Of a stretch of DNA of 64,000 nucleotides, positions 42,769 through 50,561 are shown one piece after another. The notes beneath the pieces were generated by a model, which saw only the letters and a list, made by a program, of their open reading frames with translations, was not told where the DNA came from and did no database searches. The position numbers and the translations under genes are program-made. The stretch's first letter is position 1, and every line of letters begins with the position of its first letter. The stretch is taken from positions 62,001 through 126,000 of the forward strand of contig DASRJL010000110.1 in NCBI GenBank assembly GCA_035649495.1, in the 5' to 3' direction. Origin of the DNA: SG8-41 sp035649495. GTDB taxonomy: Bacteria > Pseudomonadota > Gammaproteobacteria > Burkholderiales > SG8-41.

Positions 42769-42790
42769 CCAGTGACCAGCAACCAGTGAC
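42769..42790. repeat. short GTGACCAG repeat before a Bug gene
   Basis: CCAGTGACCAGCAACCAGTGAC contains two GTGAC units 14 bases apart (two 7-bp periods). It ends 9 bases before the ATG of the Bug gene at 42800. The rest of the gap 42643-42799 shows nothing I can identify. Confidence 0.6.
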
Positions 42791-42799
42791 GGACAAACG

Positions 42800-43768
42800 A
42801 TGACGAGAAACCTCCTGATAGTTACGCTGGCAATCGCCACTCTTGCCTCGATGGTTGTGTCGGCGGCGGAGAATTTCCCGGGCCGGCCGGTGCGCATGGT
42901 GGTGCCGTTTCCGCCGGGCTCGGCGAGCGACTTTCTCGCGCGAGTGCTCGGGCAGAAGCTGGGCGAAACCTGGGGTCAGCAGGTCGTGGTGGACAACCGC
43001 CCGGGCGCCGGCGGATTGATAGGCGGCACGGTAGTCGCGCGGTCGAACCCGGACGGCTACACGATCGCGCTGATCGGCCAGCCGCACCTCACCGCAGCGC
43101 TGCTCGCCAAGGACCCGCCGTGGGACCCGTTCAAGGACTTCGCCCATATCGGCATGGTGGCGACCATGCCCAACGTCGTGACGGTCGGTCCCGGCTTGCC
43201 CGTCACCAGCGTCGCCGAGCTGATCACGCAGGTCAAGGCGAAGCCCGGCTACTACAACTTCGGGTCGGCCGGCATCGGCAGCTCGTCGCATCTGGCGGCC
43301 GAAATGTTCAATGCCGCGGCGGGGCTCAAGGCCGTGCATATCCCCTTCAAGCTGATCGGGGACATCTTCGCGGAAATGTACGGGGGCCGGCTCCATTACT
43401 ACCTCTTCCCCGTCCCGGCCGCGATGCCGGCGCTCAAGGACGGGAAGCTGAAGGCGCTGGCCGTGGGCGGTCGCGCACGCGCTCCCGCCCTGCCCGGCGT
43501 ACCGACGCTGACCGAGTCGGCGCTGCCCGGCTTCACCTCCGAAACCTATTTCGGCCTCCTCGGTCCCGCGGCACTGCCGAAAAACCTGATCGCGCAGATC
43601 AATGCCGTCGCCGTGAAGCTCCTGAGGACCGAGGACGTGAAGAACCGCTACCTGCAGCAGGGCGCGGAATCCACCCCGGGCACGCCCGACGAATTTCTCA
43701 AGGTCCAGCGCGCGGAATTCCAGCGGGTGGCGAAGATCGTGAAAGAGATAGGGATCAAGCCCCAGTAA
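42800..43768 (+). CDS. Bug/TctC-family periplasmic solute-binding protein
   Basis: The 322-residue protein has a signal peptide (LLIVTLAIATLASMVVSAAE), then the family blocks FPGRPVRMVVPFPPGSAS and VVVDNRPGAGGLIG. It is not especially close to the tandem pair at 35952-37975, so it probably recognises a different acid. It lies between the hydroxyacid dehydrogenase and the third Gfo/Idh/MocA gene on the same strand, which places it in the same catabolic region. Confidence 0.9.
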   Translation: MTRNLLIVTLAIATLASMVVSAAENFPGRPVRMVVPFPPGSASDFLARVLGQKLGETWGQQVVVDNRPGAGGLIGGTVVARSNPDGYTIALIGQPHLTAALLAKDPPWDPFKDFAHIGMVATMPNVVTVGPGLPVTSVAELITQVKAKPGYYNFGSAGIGSSSHLAAEMFNAAAGLKAVHIPFKLIGDIFAEMYGGRLHYYLFPVPAAMPALKDGKLKALAVGGRARAPALPGVPTLTESALPGFTSETYFGLLGPAALPKNLIAQINAVAVKLLRTEDVKNRYLQQGAESTPGTPDEFLKVQRAEFQRVAKIVKEIGIKPQ

Positions 43769-43775
43769 TGGAACG

Positions 43776-43957
43776 GCGGTGCAGATACGACGAGGCAATA
43801 CGGCGAGGCAGATACGGCGGAAGCAATACCGTTGCCTGAATGCGATGCACGTGATGTCGGCCAGTCCATTCGATGCCTGAGCTGAGTTGCCACGACCGCT
43901 CTCTCTGAACCGCCTTACCCGAATCGCCCTATCTGGAATCGCCTTATCTGACCCGCT
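43776..43957. repeat. inverted arrays with 13-15-bp units (GGCAGATACGG / CGCCTTATCTG)
   Basis: The left arm (43776-43830) repeats GCAGATACGACGAGGCAATACGG-like units, written here as CGAGGCAATACGG, CGAGGCAGATACGG and CGGAAGCAATACC. The right arm (43907-43957) has CGAATCGCCCTATCTG followed by GAATCGCCTTATCTG. The arms are inverted relative to each other. They fill most of the 201-base gap between the Bug gene and the third Gfo/Idh/MocA gene. Confidence 0.6.
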
Positions 43958-43969
43958 TTTCGAGGAAAT

Positions 43970-44938
43970 ATGATCAACGCTGCACTCATAGGCTTGGGCT
44001 GGTGGGGCAAGAACCACCTCACCGCGGCGCAGGGGAAGAGCGCCAGGCTGCGCTTCGTCCACGGCGTCAGCAAGGAGATCGACGCCGCGCTGCCGCTCGC
44101 GGAGGCGCACGGCTTCACGCTCTCCGACGATCTCGAACGCGCGCTGGCGGATCCACGCGTGCAGGCGGTGGTCCTGGCGACGCCGCATTCGCTGCACACC
44201 GACCAGATCGTGCGCGTGGCGCAGGCCGGCAAGCCCGTCTTCTGCGAGAAGCCTTTCGCGCTCAAGCGCGCCGACGCGGAGCGCTCGGTGGCCGCTTGCG
44301 CGAAGGCCGGGATCGCGCTCGGCGTCGGCACGAACAAGCGTTTCTGGCCTTCCATGGTCGAGCTGCGGCGCGTGGTCGCGAGCGGCGCGCTCGGGCGCAT
44401 CATGCTGATCGAGGGGCACTACAGCAACGAGAATTCGGGCATGCACTTTTCCGCATGGCGCGACTCGCCGGACGAGTCCCCGGGCGGCGGCATGACCGGC
44501 ACCGGCATACACCTCCTCGACGCGTTCGTGAGCATCGGCGGCCCGGTGGCGGAGGTGAACGCGCGGCTCACGACGCACCGGCCTGGTGCCGATCCTCGCG
44601 ATACGATAGGCGTCAACTTCGAGTTCGCGAGCGGCCTGACCGGCTACTTCGGCGCCGTGCGCGCCTCGCCCATCTACTGGCGCGTGCACGTGTTCGGGGA
44701 CGAAGGCTCCGCCGAAGCGCTGGGCGAGACGCAGGTCGTGCTGCGCTCGCGCGGCGGGAAGACCGAGGTGCGGGACTTTCCGAAGGTGGACTCGATACTC
44801 GCCGAGCTGGAAGCCTTTGCCGATGCCGTCGAAGGGCGCGCGCCCTACCCCATCAGCCCGAAAGAGATCGTGGACGTGGTGGCGGCGTTCGAGGGGATTA
44901 TCAAGTCGATGGCGACGAGGAGGCCCGTCGCTATTTAG
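43970..44938 (+). CDS. Gfo/Idh/MocA-family oxidoreductase, copy 3
   Basis: The 322-residue protein has the Rossmann motif LIGLGWWGKNHL, the EKP motif (VFCEKPFALKRA) and the substrate-site segment GTGIHLLDAFVSIGG with its conserved His. It is the third enzyme of this family in the cluster and the last gene of the same-strand run starting at 33617. Differences in the active-site segment (GIHLLD here, STHDLDFVLW and GTHALDIVMW in the others) suggest different substrates. CGAGGAAAT precedes the ATG. Confidence 0.87.
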   Translation: MINAALIGLGWWGKNHLTAAQGKSARLRFVHGVSKEIDAALPLAEAHGFTLSDDLERALADPRVQAVVLATPHSLHTDQIVRVAQAGKPVFCEKPFALKRADAERSVAACAKAGIALGVGTNKRFWPSMVELRRVVASGALGRIMLIEGHYSNENSGMHFSAWRDSPDESPGGGMTGTGIHLLDAFVSIGGPVAEVNARLTTHRPGADPRDTIGVNFEFASGLTGYFGAVRASPIYWRVHVFGDEGSAEALGETQVVLRSRGGKTEVRDFPKVDSILAELEAFADAVEGRAPYPISPKEIVDVVAAFEGIIKSMATRRPVAI

Positions 44939-44942
44939 TTTT

Positions 44943-45105
44943 CACCACAGAGGGCACAGAGTTCACGGCGGACGAAACCATTTCCCCTCTGTGTTCTCAA
45001 GGTCTTCGTAGCCGAATGTTTGCTCTGTAGTCGGACCCCAGGGTTGACTACAGAGAACACAGAGTCCGATAACTACACATTGGGTTCTCTGCGATCTCTG
45101 TGGCC
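44943..45105. repeat. inverted CACAGAG repeats in a 405-bp gene-free gap
   Basis: Four short segments carry the CACAGAG core: 44943-44968 and 45046-45067 forward, 44984-45002 and 45083-45105 inverted. Inside them CTCTGTAGTC (45023-45032) and GACTACAGAG (45046-45055) form a perfect 10-bp stem. The remaining part of the gap (45106-45267) has no gene or motif that I recognise. Confidence 0.7.
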
Positions 45106-45267
45106 GGTTACTGGGGCTGTCAGCGAATAACGTCGCGCGTGGACGTAACGAGCACGCACGTGCAGCCCGTCTCGCCCATGCGTCACCGTATATAACGTCA
45201 AACAGGCGGCTCCGGATTGGTTCGCTGGAAAACACCTCCCCCATTTCCGGGGAGTGATGAACAGGCC

Positions 45268-45300
45268 AAAAAAAACGGGCCGAGCGGCCCGTTCTTTCTT
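45268..45300 (-). terminator. strong intrinsic terminator of pckG
   Basis: AACGGGCC (45274-45281) and GGCCCGTT (45286-45293) form a perfect 8-bp stem with loop GAGC. On the minus strand the stem is followed by eight T (A at 45268-45275 on the plus strand), the classical form. It lies about 50 bases past the pckG stop codon. A CTTTCTT tract on the other side could give weaker termination for plus-strand transcripts. Confidence 0.85.
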
Positions 45301-45303
45301 TCG

Positions 45304-45342
45304 ACTGGTCCTGGTCACCGGTCACTGGTCACTGGTCACCGC
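45304..45342. repeat. 7-bp-period GTCACTG array next to the pckG stop
   Basis: Read on the minus strand this is GGTGACCAGTGACCAGTGACC, then GGTGACCAGGACC. It begins within 2 bases of the pckG stop codon, with the GTGAC orientation matching the gene. It is followed by the pckG terminator. Confidence 0.8.
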
Positions 45343-45343
45343 G

Positions 45344-47182
45344 CTAAAGCGCCTTTTCCAAGGCATCGCGCTGCGTGTAAAGCTCCTGCGGCATCCGCGA
45401 CTTCAACTTGTCGTAGAGCTCGGCGTGGTCCTTCACTTCCTTGCGCCACACCGCGGGGTCCACTTTCGTCAGTTCCTCGAAGCGCGCGCGGCTGAAGCTC
45501 TCGAGCCCGCTCCACTCCATGTCCTCGTAGCGCGGCTGCAGGCCGAGCGGCGTCTTCACCGCGTCCACCTTGCCCTCGATGCGATCGACGACCCACTTCA
45601 GCACGCGCATGTTGTCGCCGAAGCCGGGCCAGAGAAACTCGCCCGTCGCGTCCTGCCGGAACCAGTTCACGCTGAAGATGCGCGGCGGGTGCGCAAGCTT
45701 CGCGCCGACGCCCAGCCAGTGGCGGAAATAGTCGCCGTAGTGGTAGCCGCAGAACGGCAGCATCGCGAACGGGTCGCGCCGCACGACGCCCACCTGTCCC
45801 ACGATCGCGGCGGTCGTTTCCGACGCCATCGTCGAGGCCATGTACACCCCGTGCGTCCAGTCGAACGACTCGGTCACCAGCGGCACGGCGGTCGCGCGCC
45901 GCCCGCCGAACAGGAACACGCTGATCGGCACCCCGTCGGGGTTTTCCCAATCCTTGTCCGCGGACGGAATCTGGCTGCAGCTCATGGTGAAGCGCGCGTT
46001 GGGATGCGCGGCCTTGCGCCCGCAGCCGGGCGTCCAGGGCTTGCCCTGCCAGTCGGTCAACTCCTGCGGCGGCTGCTTGCTCAGGCCTTCCCACCACACG
46101 TCACCGTCCGGCGTCAAGGCGACGTTGGTGAAGATCGTGTCGTGGCCGACGGCCTTCAGGCAATTCGGATTGGTGAACTCGGACGTTCCAGGTGCAACGC
46201 CGAACGCGCCGGCCTCCGGATTGATCGCGTACAGTCTGCCGTCCTTGCCCGGCTTGATCCAGGCGATGTCCTCGCCGATCGTCGTGATCTTCCAACCCTT
46301 GTCCTGGAACACCTTGGGCGGCACCAGCATGGCGAGATTGGTCTTGCCGCACGCGCTGGGGAAGGCGGCGGCGATGTAATGCTTCTTCTTTTCCGGCGTC
46401 TCGATGCCGAGGATCAGCATGTGCTCGGCGAGCCAGCCCTGCTCCTTCGCCATGATGGAGGCGATGCGCAGCGCAAAACACTTCTTGCCGAGCAGCGCGT
46501 TGCCACCGTAGCCGCTGCCGAAGGACCAGATCTCCTTGGTCTCCGGGTAATGGACGATGTACTTGTGCTCCTTGTTGCTCGGCCAGCGGACGTCCTTCTC
46601 GCCCGCCGCGAGAGGCATGCCGGCCGAGTGCACGCACGGCACGAAATAGCCGTCCTTGCCCAGCACGTCGAGCACCTTGCGCCCGATCCGCGTCATGAGC
46701 TTCATGTTGACGACGACGTACGGCGAGTCGGTCAACTCGACGCCGATGTGCGCGATGTGCGACCCGAGCGGCCCCATGCTGAAAGGGATCACGTACATCG
46801 TGCGCCCGCGCATGCAACCGTCGAAGAGCTTTCCGAGCGTCCCCCGCATCTCGTCCGGCGCAACCCAGTTGTTGTTGGGGCCGGCGTCCTCCCGGTTGCG
46901 GCTGCACACGAAGGTGCGCTCCTCCATGCGCGCGACATCGTCCGGATCGGAGCGCGCGAGAAAGCATCCCGGGCGCTTTTCCTCGTTCAGCTTGATCAGC
47001 ATGCCGGTGGCGACCATCTCGCTGCACAGGCGGTCGTATTCTTCTTCCGAGCCATCGCACCAGTAGATGCGGTCGGGCTTGGTCAGGCTGGCGATATCGT
47101 TTACCCAATCCTTGAGCGCGGCATGGGCAACGGGATATTCGTTGGACGCGGCCACTTGCGCGGCCGTGGCGGGACGATTCAT
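45344..47182 (-). CDS. pckG: phosphoenolpyruvate carboxykinase (GTP)
   Basis: The 612-residue length matches GTP-dependent PEPCK. The kinase P-loop with the reactive cysteine reads AAFPSACGKTNLAML. Other conserved segments include the oxaloacetate/PEP site FGSGYGGNALLGKKC, the metal site TIGEDIAWI, the R-loop-like RNREDAGPNNNW and the nucleotide-site region FLWPGFGDNMRVL. It converts oxaloacetate and GTP to PEP, CO2 and GDP in the cytoplasm, the entry to gluconeogenesis when growing on acids. That fits the many organic-acid binding proteins around it. The gene stands alone with its own terminator. Confidence 0.97.
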   Translation of the reverse strand: MNRPATAAQVAASNEYPVAHAALKDWVNDIASLTKPDRIYWCDGSEEEYDRLCSEMVATGMLIKLNEEKRPGCFLARSDPDDVARMEERTFVCSRNREDAGPNNNWVAPDEMRGTLGKLFDGCMRGRTMYVIPFSMGPLGSHIAHIGVELTDSPYVVVNMKLMTRIGRKVLDVLGKDGYFVPCVHSAGMPLAAGEKDVRWPSNKEHKYIVHYPETKEIWSFGSGYGGNALLGKKCFALRIASIMAKEQGWLAEHMLILGIETPEKKKHYIAAAFPSACGKTNLAMLVPPKVFQDKGWKITTIGEDIAWIKPGKDGRLYAINPEAGAFGVAPGTSEFTNPNCLKAVGHDTIFTNVALTPDGDVWWEGLSKQPPQELTDWQGKPWTPGCGRKAAHPNARFTMSCSQIPSADKDWENPDGVPISVFLFGGRRATAVPLVTESFDWTHGVYMASTMASETTAAIVGQVGVVRRDPFAMLPFCGYHYGDYFRHWLGVGAKLAHPPRIFSVNWFRQDATGEFLWPGFGDNMRVLKWVVDRIEGKVDAVKTPLGLQPRYEDMEWSGLESFSRARFEELTKVDPAVWRKEVKDHAELYDKLKSRMPQELYTQRDALEKAL

Positions 47183-47420
47183 TCAGGTTCCTCTCGGTTA
47201 CTTCTAAAAACAAAGGCAAAGCCGCAATGTCGCCGCTTTGCCGTTACAAAATTGTACACGAAAACGCCCCGGCCACGCACCGAGCGGACCATCCGCGCCA
47301 TCAATTCTGATGGAATTTCAACGAGTGAAATTGCTGCGTCGCAGCGAACGTGCTGCAGTGTGACTTTTACGCCGAGATTGCGAGAAAAATACCCACTTGC
47401 ATGGAATTTGCTTCTCCCAA
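47183..47420. other. upstream region of pckG without a recognised gene
   Basis: This is the gene-free part of the 372-base gap before the pckG start (47182). It is noticeably richer in A and T than its surroundings and should contain the pckG promoter on the minus strand. I could not identify a convincing -35/-10 pair or operator. The imperfect repeat CGCTGCGAC/GTCGCAGCG near 47338-47350 may be part of a control site. Confidence 0.4.
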
Positions 47421-47546
47421 CCTCCCCTCCGGGGGGAGGAGTGATGTGAAGAAAGTGATGGAAAGAGGTGATGGAAAATGGTGATGGGGTTCTCATCACC
47501 TCTCTTCATCACCCGTTCTCATCACCATTAATTCATCACCAGTCTT
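47421..47546. repeat. inverted 13-bp-period GTGATGG / CATCACC array
   Basis: The left half carries GTGATGTGAAGAAA, GTGATGGAAAGAG, GTGATGGAAAATG and GTGATGGGGTTCT. The right half carries CATCACCTCTCTT, CATCACCCGTTCT, CATCACCATTAATT and CATCACCAGTCTT. The unit is 13 bp (14 in two cases), and the halves are inverted, so a long cruciform or RNA hairpin can form. A GC hairpin (CCTCCCC-TCCGG-GGGGAGG, 47421-47439) borders it. It lies between pckG and the downstream end of the Bug gene. Confidence 0.85.
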
Positions 47547-47554
47547 CAGCGCCG

Positions 47555-48628
47555 TCATCCATCGCGCCCTTCCTTCAAGGGCATGCGGCTCGCGCGCAAC
47601 ACGGGCGCCCACCGCTCGGTCTCTGAGTGTATGCGCGTGGCGAATTGCGAGCGCGTTCCCGCCGCCGGGTCGAGGCCGAGCGCCAGGAGCTGCATGCGCG
47701 TGCCATTGTCCGCGATCTGGGCCGCCACCTGCTCGTTCAGCCATGCGGCCGCGGAAGGCGGCATGCGTGCGGGGCCGAACAGGCCGAACCAGGCCTCCAC
47801 TTCCAGCTCGGGCAGGCCGGTCTCGACGAGAGTCGGCAGCGCCGGCAGGAGCGCGAAACGCTGGCGGCTGGTTATCCCAAGCGCCCTGAATTGACCCGCC
47901 GGCACGTAGGGCAGCGCGAGCGGCAACGCCGCGAACACGAGCGAAATCTGTTCCGTCGCGAGCCCGGAGAGTGCCGCGATGCCGCCGTTGTAGGAGACAT
48001 GCACGATATTCACGCCGGTCGCGCGGCGAAACAACTCACCGGCAAGATGGCCGACGCTGCCGTCTCCCGAAGACCCGTAGTTGACCTCTCCCGGGCGCAC
48101 CTTGAGCCATTGCACCAGCCTGGAGGCCGTGTCCACCGGCACGCCGGAACCCGCCAGCAGTACGAACGGCATCGCGGCGAGCGGCGCGACCAGAACGAAA
48201 TCGCGCACCGGCTCGTATTCGACGCCTTGGAAATAGTGCGGATTGATGACCATGGTCGCGTTGCTCGCGAGCAGCAGCGTGTACCCGTCCGGCCGCGCTC
48301 GCGCCACCGCCTTCGCGCCCCGGGTAGTGACGCCGCCGGGCTGCCGCTCCAGCACGACCGAATGACGGGATGCGGCTCCTATCGCCTGCCCCGCCAGGCG
48401 CGCGAGCGTATCGGAAATGGCAGGCGGCGCGTTCAGCGCGATGAGCTTGTAGGTCTTGGTGATGCGGGTCGTCCCGCGGATGTCGGTGGGTCCGCTGATC
48501 GGATAGGGGATCACGATCTTCACGGGCTTCTCGGGGAACGGATCCGCGCCCGCGCGCGGCGCATCCAGCGCGCAGGTCAGCAGCAATATTGCCGCGGCCC
48601 ACGTGTAGCGTAGCGCAGGCACAACCAT
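47555..48628 (-). CDS. Bug/TctC-family periplasmic solute-binding protein with an internal insertion
   Basis: The 357-residue protein has a signal peptide (first 28 residues) and family blocks FPEKPVKIVIPYPISGPTD and LLASNATMVINPHYF. Between PYPISGPTD and DTLARLAGQ there is an extra segment of about 24 residues (including TRITKTYKLIALNAPP) that the other four Bug proteins here lack. It would fall in the first loop that contacts the ligand. The ATG follows the stop of the small upstream gene by 1 base, so the two are coupled. Confidence 0.85.
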   Translation of the reverse strand: MVVPALRYTWAAAILLLTCALDAPRAGADPFPEKPVKIVIPYPISGPTDIRGTTRITKTYKLIALNAPPAISDTLARLAGQAIGAASRHSVVLERQPGGVTTRGAKAVARARPDGYTLLLASNATMVINPHYFQGVEYEPVRDFVLVAPLAAMPFVLLAGSGVPVDTASRLVQWLKVRPGEVNYGSSGDGSVGHLAGELFRRATGVNIVHVSYNGGIAALSGLATEQISLVFAALPLALPYVPAGQFRALGITSRQRFALLPALPTLVETGLPELEVEAWFGLFGPARMPPSAAAWLNEQVAAQIADNGTRMQLLALGLDPAAGTRSQFATRIHSETERWAPVLRASRMPLKEGRDG

Positions 48629-48629
48629 T

Positions 48630-49013
48630 CTAGGGATTGCCGTCCTTCGGCTCGCCGCTGTGCTGCGCGCGCACCTGCGCGATCATCCGCTCGATCTCCT
48701 GCTCGACGAGCTGCTTGATCTCCTCGTCCTCCGGGTAGCACAGGAGCCACAGGTCCGGAAACTCGCCGACCACCGAGTTTATCCGACCCAGCACGAGACG
48801 GCGCTTGGCGTCCTCCACGGTCTGCTTCAACAGGAACTCGTGTCCGCGCTCCCAGTAGATCGAGAGTGTGTCCACCGTCAGGCTGGTCCGCAGCAGGCGC
48901 ACGACGAACTCGAACCGGATCGAGTGCATGCCCTTCGAGCGCAAGGGTATGATCCGGTGCGCCGGCAACGGCGCTCCGGCCCGCAATGCCTCGATCTCCT
49001 CGCGCGATGGCAT
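48630..49013 (-). CDS. hypothetical protein coupled to a Bug gene
   Basis: From the ATG at 49013 (MPSREEIEALRAG) the product is 127 residues without signal peptide or membrane segment. It has a central basic/hydrophobic region (SIRFEFVVRLLRTSLTVDTL), a GRINSVVGEFPDLWLLCYP block and an acidic helical end. I do not recognise a family. Its stop codon is 1 base before the start of the Bug gene, so the two proteins should be made together. A longer start at 49049 is possible. Confidence 0.6.
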   Translation of the reverse strand: MPSREEIEALRAGAPLPAHRIIPLRSKGMHSIRFEFVVRLLRTSLTVDTLSIYWERGHEFLLKQTVEDAKRRLVLGRINSVVGEFPDLWLLCYPEDEEIKQLVEQEIERMIAQVRAQHSGEPKDGNP

Positions 49014-49088
49014 AGCTGCTAGCGTAGCCAATCCGGCCGCGGCAGACAAATCTCTCTTTTTGTTAGATTTTTACTTTCCCGCAAGGTA

Positions 49089-50030
49089 TCAGGCCGCTTC
49101 ACGCTGGAGCATCCCCGCCTCCTTGAGCGCCCACTTGATCGCGTCGAGCTCGCTGCCTGCGGGCTGGCTGGTCGGCCGGCGCACGACCGGCGACTTGACG
49201 AGGCCCGCGAGGAACATCGCCATCTTCATCCGGGCGTGCGCGTCCCCGGTCGGCTCGCCGAAGCCGTATACCGCCTGCTTGAGGGGGTTTATCTCGAACT
49301 GGAGCTGCATCGCCCGCTTCAGATCGCCGGCCTGCACCGCCTCCCACAAGGCGACGATCTTCTGCGGGATGAACGACGCGAAACCGACCAGCGCGCCATC
49401 CACGCCCTGGACCATCGAGGCCAGCAGGTACTCGTCGTGGCAGGTGAGGACGGCCTTCCCGGGCGCCGCCTCGCGGATCGCCTTGATGTCCATGGGATAC
49501 TTGTTCATGTCGCGCGTTCCGACCTTGAAGGCCTTCACCCAGGGCAGGCGCGCGAGCTGGGCCAGCAGCTCGCACGAGTAGGCGGCGCGGGTCCAGGACG
49601 GATATACGTGAACGATGAGGTCGAGACCCGAGGCCTTCCCGATCTCGGTGAAGTGCTCCACCACGTGCTCCGGGCGCATGCCGAAGCGCAGCCACTGGTG
49701 CGGCGGCATGACGAGCAGTCCCGCCGCGCCCGCCTTTTTCGCGAGGAGCGCATGCTCGCAGGCTTCGCCGATGCCTTCCACGCATATGCCCGATACGACC
49801 GGGATGCGGCCCTTCACCTCGTCGGCGATGATGCGCGTCACTTCCGCGCGCTCTTCGGCGTTCAAGGCAAACACTTCCCCGGTGTGGCCGTTGGGGACGA
49901 GCCCGGTAATACCTTTCGTTCCCGCCAGCCATGCCGTAAAACGGCGCAGCTCCGGCTCGTCGATCGTGTGATCCGGCCTGAACGGCACCTGCATCGCCGG
50001 GAGTATGCCGCGGTAGGTATGGTCGCTCAT
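49089..50030 (-). CDS. dihydrodipicolinate synthase / N-acetylneuraminate lyase family aldolase
   Basis: The 313-residue protein is a class I aldolase barrel of the DapA/NanA superfamily. The Schiff-base lysine is visible in KAFKVGTRDM, the catalytic tyrosine in VHVYPSW and the substrate loop in NGHTGEVFAL. Because an essential lysine gene is normally linked to other genes and has a different loop (GTTGE), this is more likely a catabolic aldolase or dehydratase of a 2-oxo acid. CAGGAGAG precedes the ATG. It lies in a same-strand run with the ygfX-like and glycosyltransferase genes upstream. Confidence 0.85.
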   Translation of the reverse strand: MSDHTYRGILPAMQVPFRPDHTIDEPELRRFTAWLAGTKGITGLVPNGHTGEVFALNAEERAEVTRIIADEVKGRIPVVSGICVEGIGEACEHALLAKKAGAAGLLVMPPHQWLRFGMRPEHVVEHFTEIGKASGLDLIVHVYPSWTRAAYSCELLAQLARLPWVKAFKVGTRDMNKYPMDIKAIREAAPGKAVLTCHDEYLLASMVQGVDGALVGFASFIPQKIVALWEAVQAGDLKRAMQLQFEINPLKQAVYGFGEPTGDAHARMKMAMFLAGLVKSPVVRRPTSQPAGSELDAIKWALKEAGMLQREAA

Positions 50031-50054
50031 CTCTCCTGCCCTCCTCTTCGTTGG

Positions 50055-50083
50055 GTCGTGACCGGTGACCGGTCGTTACCCGG
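50055..50083. repeat. GTGACCG repeat between a DapA-like gene and a ygfX-like gene
   Basis: CGTGACCGGTGACCGGTCG contains two 7-bp units and a palindromic extension (ACCGGTGACCGGT). It overlaps the last bases of the ygfX-like gene, whose TAA is at 50078-50076. Confidence 0.7.
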
Positions 50084-50555
50084 AGATGATCGACATGTCG
50101 TTTCCCGCTGTCAATGCGTCATGCAATCCGGGCCGGTGCCCCCAGCGCAGCCACGTGCGCAAGCGCCTGAAATCCCGCGCGTCCACGTTGTCCTGCACGA
50201 GCACGACGTGCCGCGCGAGGCGGCGGCCCTCGGGTTTCAGATTGAGTATCGTCAGGCAGGATGAAACGTAGCTCGTGCCGAGCAGCTCGCACGCGCGCCA
50301 CGCCCCGCGGCGCGTCTGGAACGAGATCCGCCCTGTCGCCGTGATCTCCAGCGCGACGATGGCCCCTGCAGTACGCAGCGCGGCCTGGGCGAACAGGGAC
50401 CATCCCAAACCAGCGCCGATCACCGCGGTCAGCCCGAATTTCGACCACGGTGGCAACGCAGCGAACCAGATGGCGGCGGCCGCACCAAAATGGAACAGGC
50501 AGAGCGCGATAGCCAGCCTGGCCGATGGCTTGATCCCGATGGACCGCAAAGGCAT
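50076..50555 (-). CDS. ygfX: YgfX/CptA-like membrane protein
   Basis: The 159-residue protein has two N-terminal membrane helices (about residues 13-33 and 38-58) and a soluble tail. The tail has the YgfX-family features TSYVSSCLTILNLKPEG and VDARDFRRLRTWLRWG. In E. coli YgfX is encoded with SdhE (flavinylation of succinate dehydrogenase) and was described as a toxin acting on the cytoskeleton. Here no sdhE gene is adjacent. It lies 6 bases after the stop codon of a glycosyltransferase gene on the same strand. Confidence 0.75.
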   Translation of the reverse strand: MPLRSIGIKPSARLAIALCLFHFGAAAAIWFAALPPWSKFGLTAVIGAGLGWSLFAQAALRTAGAIVALEITATGRISFQTRRGAWRACELLGTSYVSSCLTILNLKPEGRRLARHVVLVQDNVDARDFRRLRTWLRWGHRPGLHDALTAGNDMSIISG

Positions 50556-50561
50556 GCCCTA

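Noticed and set aside
32492..44938. Classical inositol (iol) catabolic operon
   Set aside because: Gfo/Idh/MocA enzymes are present, but IolC, IolD, IolE and IolB homologues are not.
45254..47449. 731-residue open frame opposite pckG
   Set aside because: It is the antisense of a complete PEP carboxykinase and starts in a repeat region.
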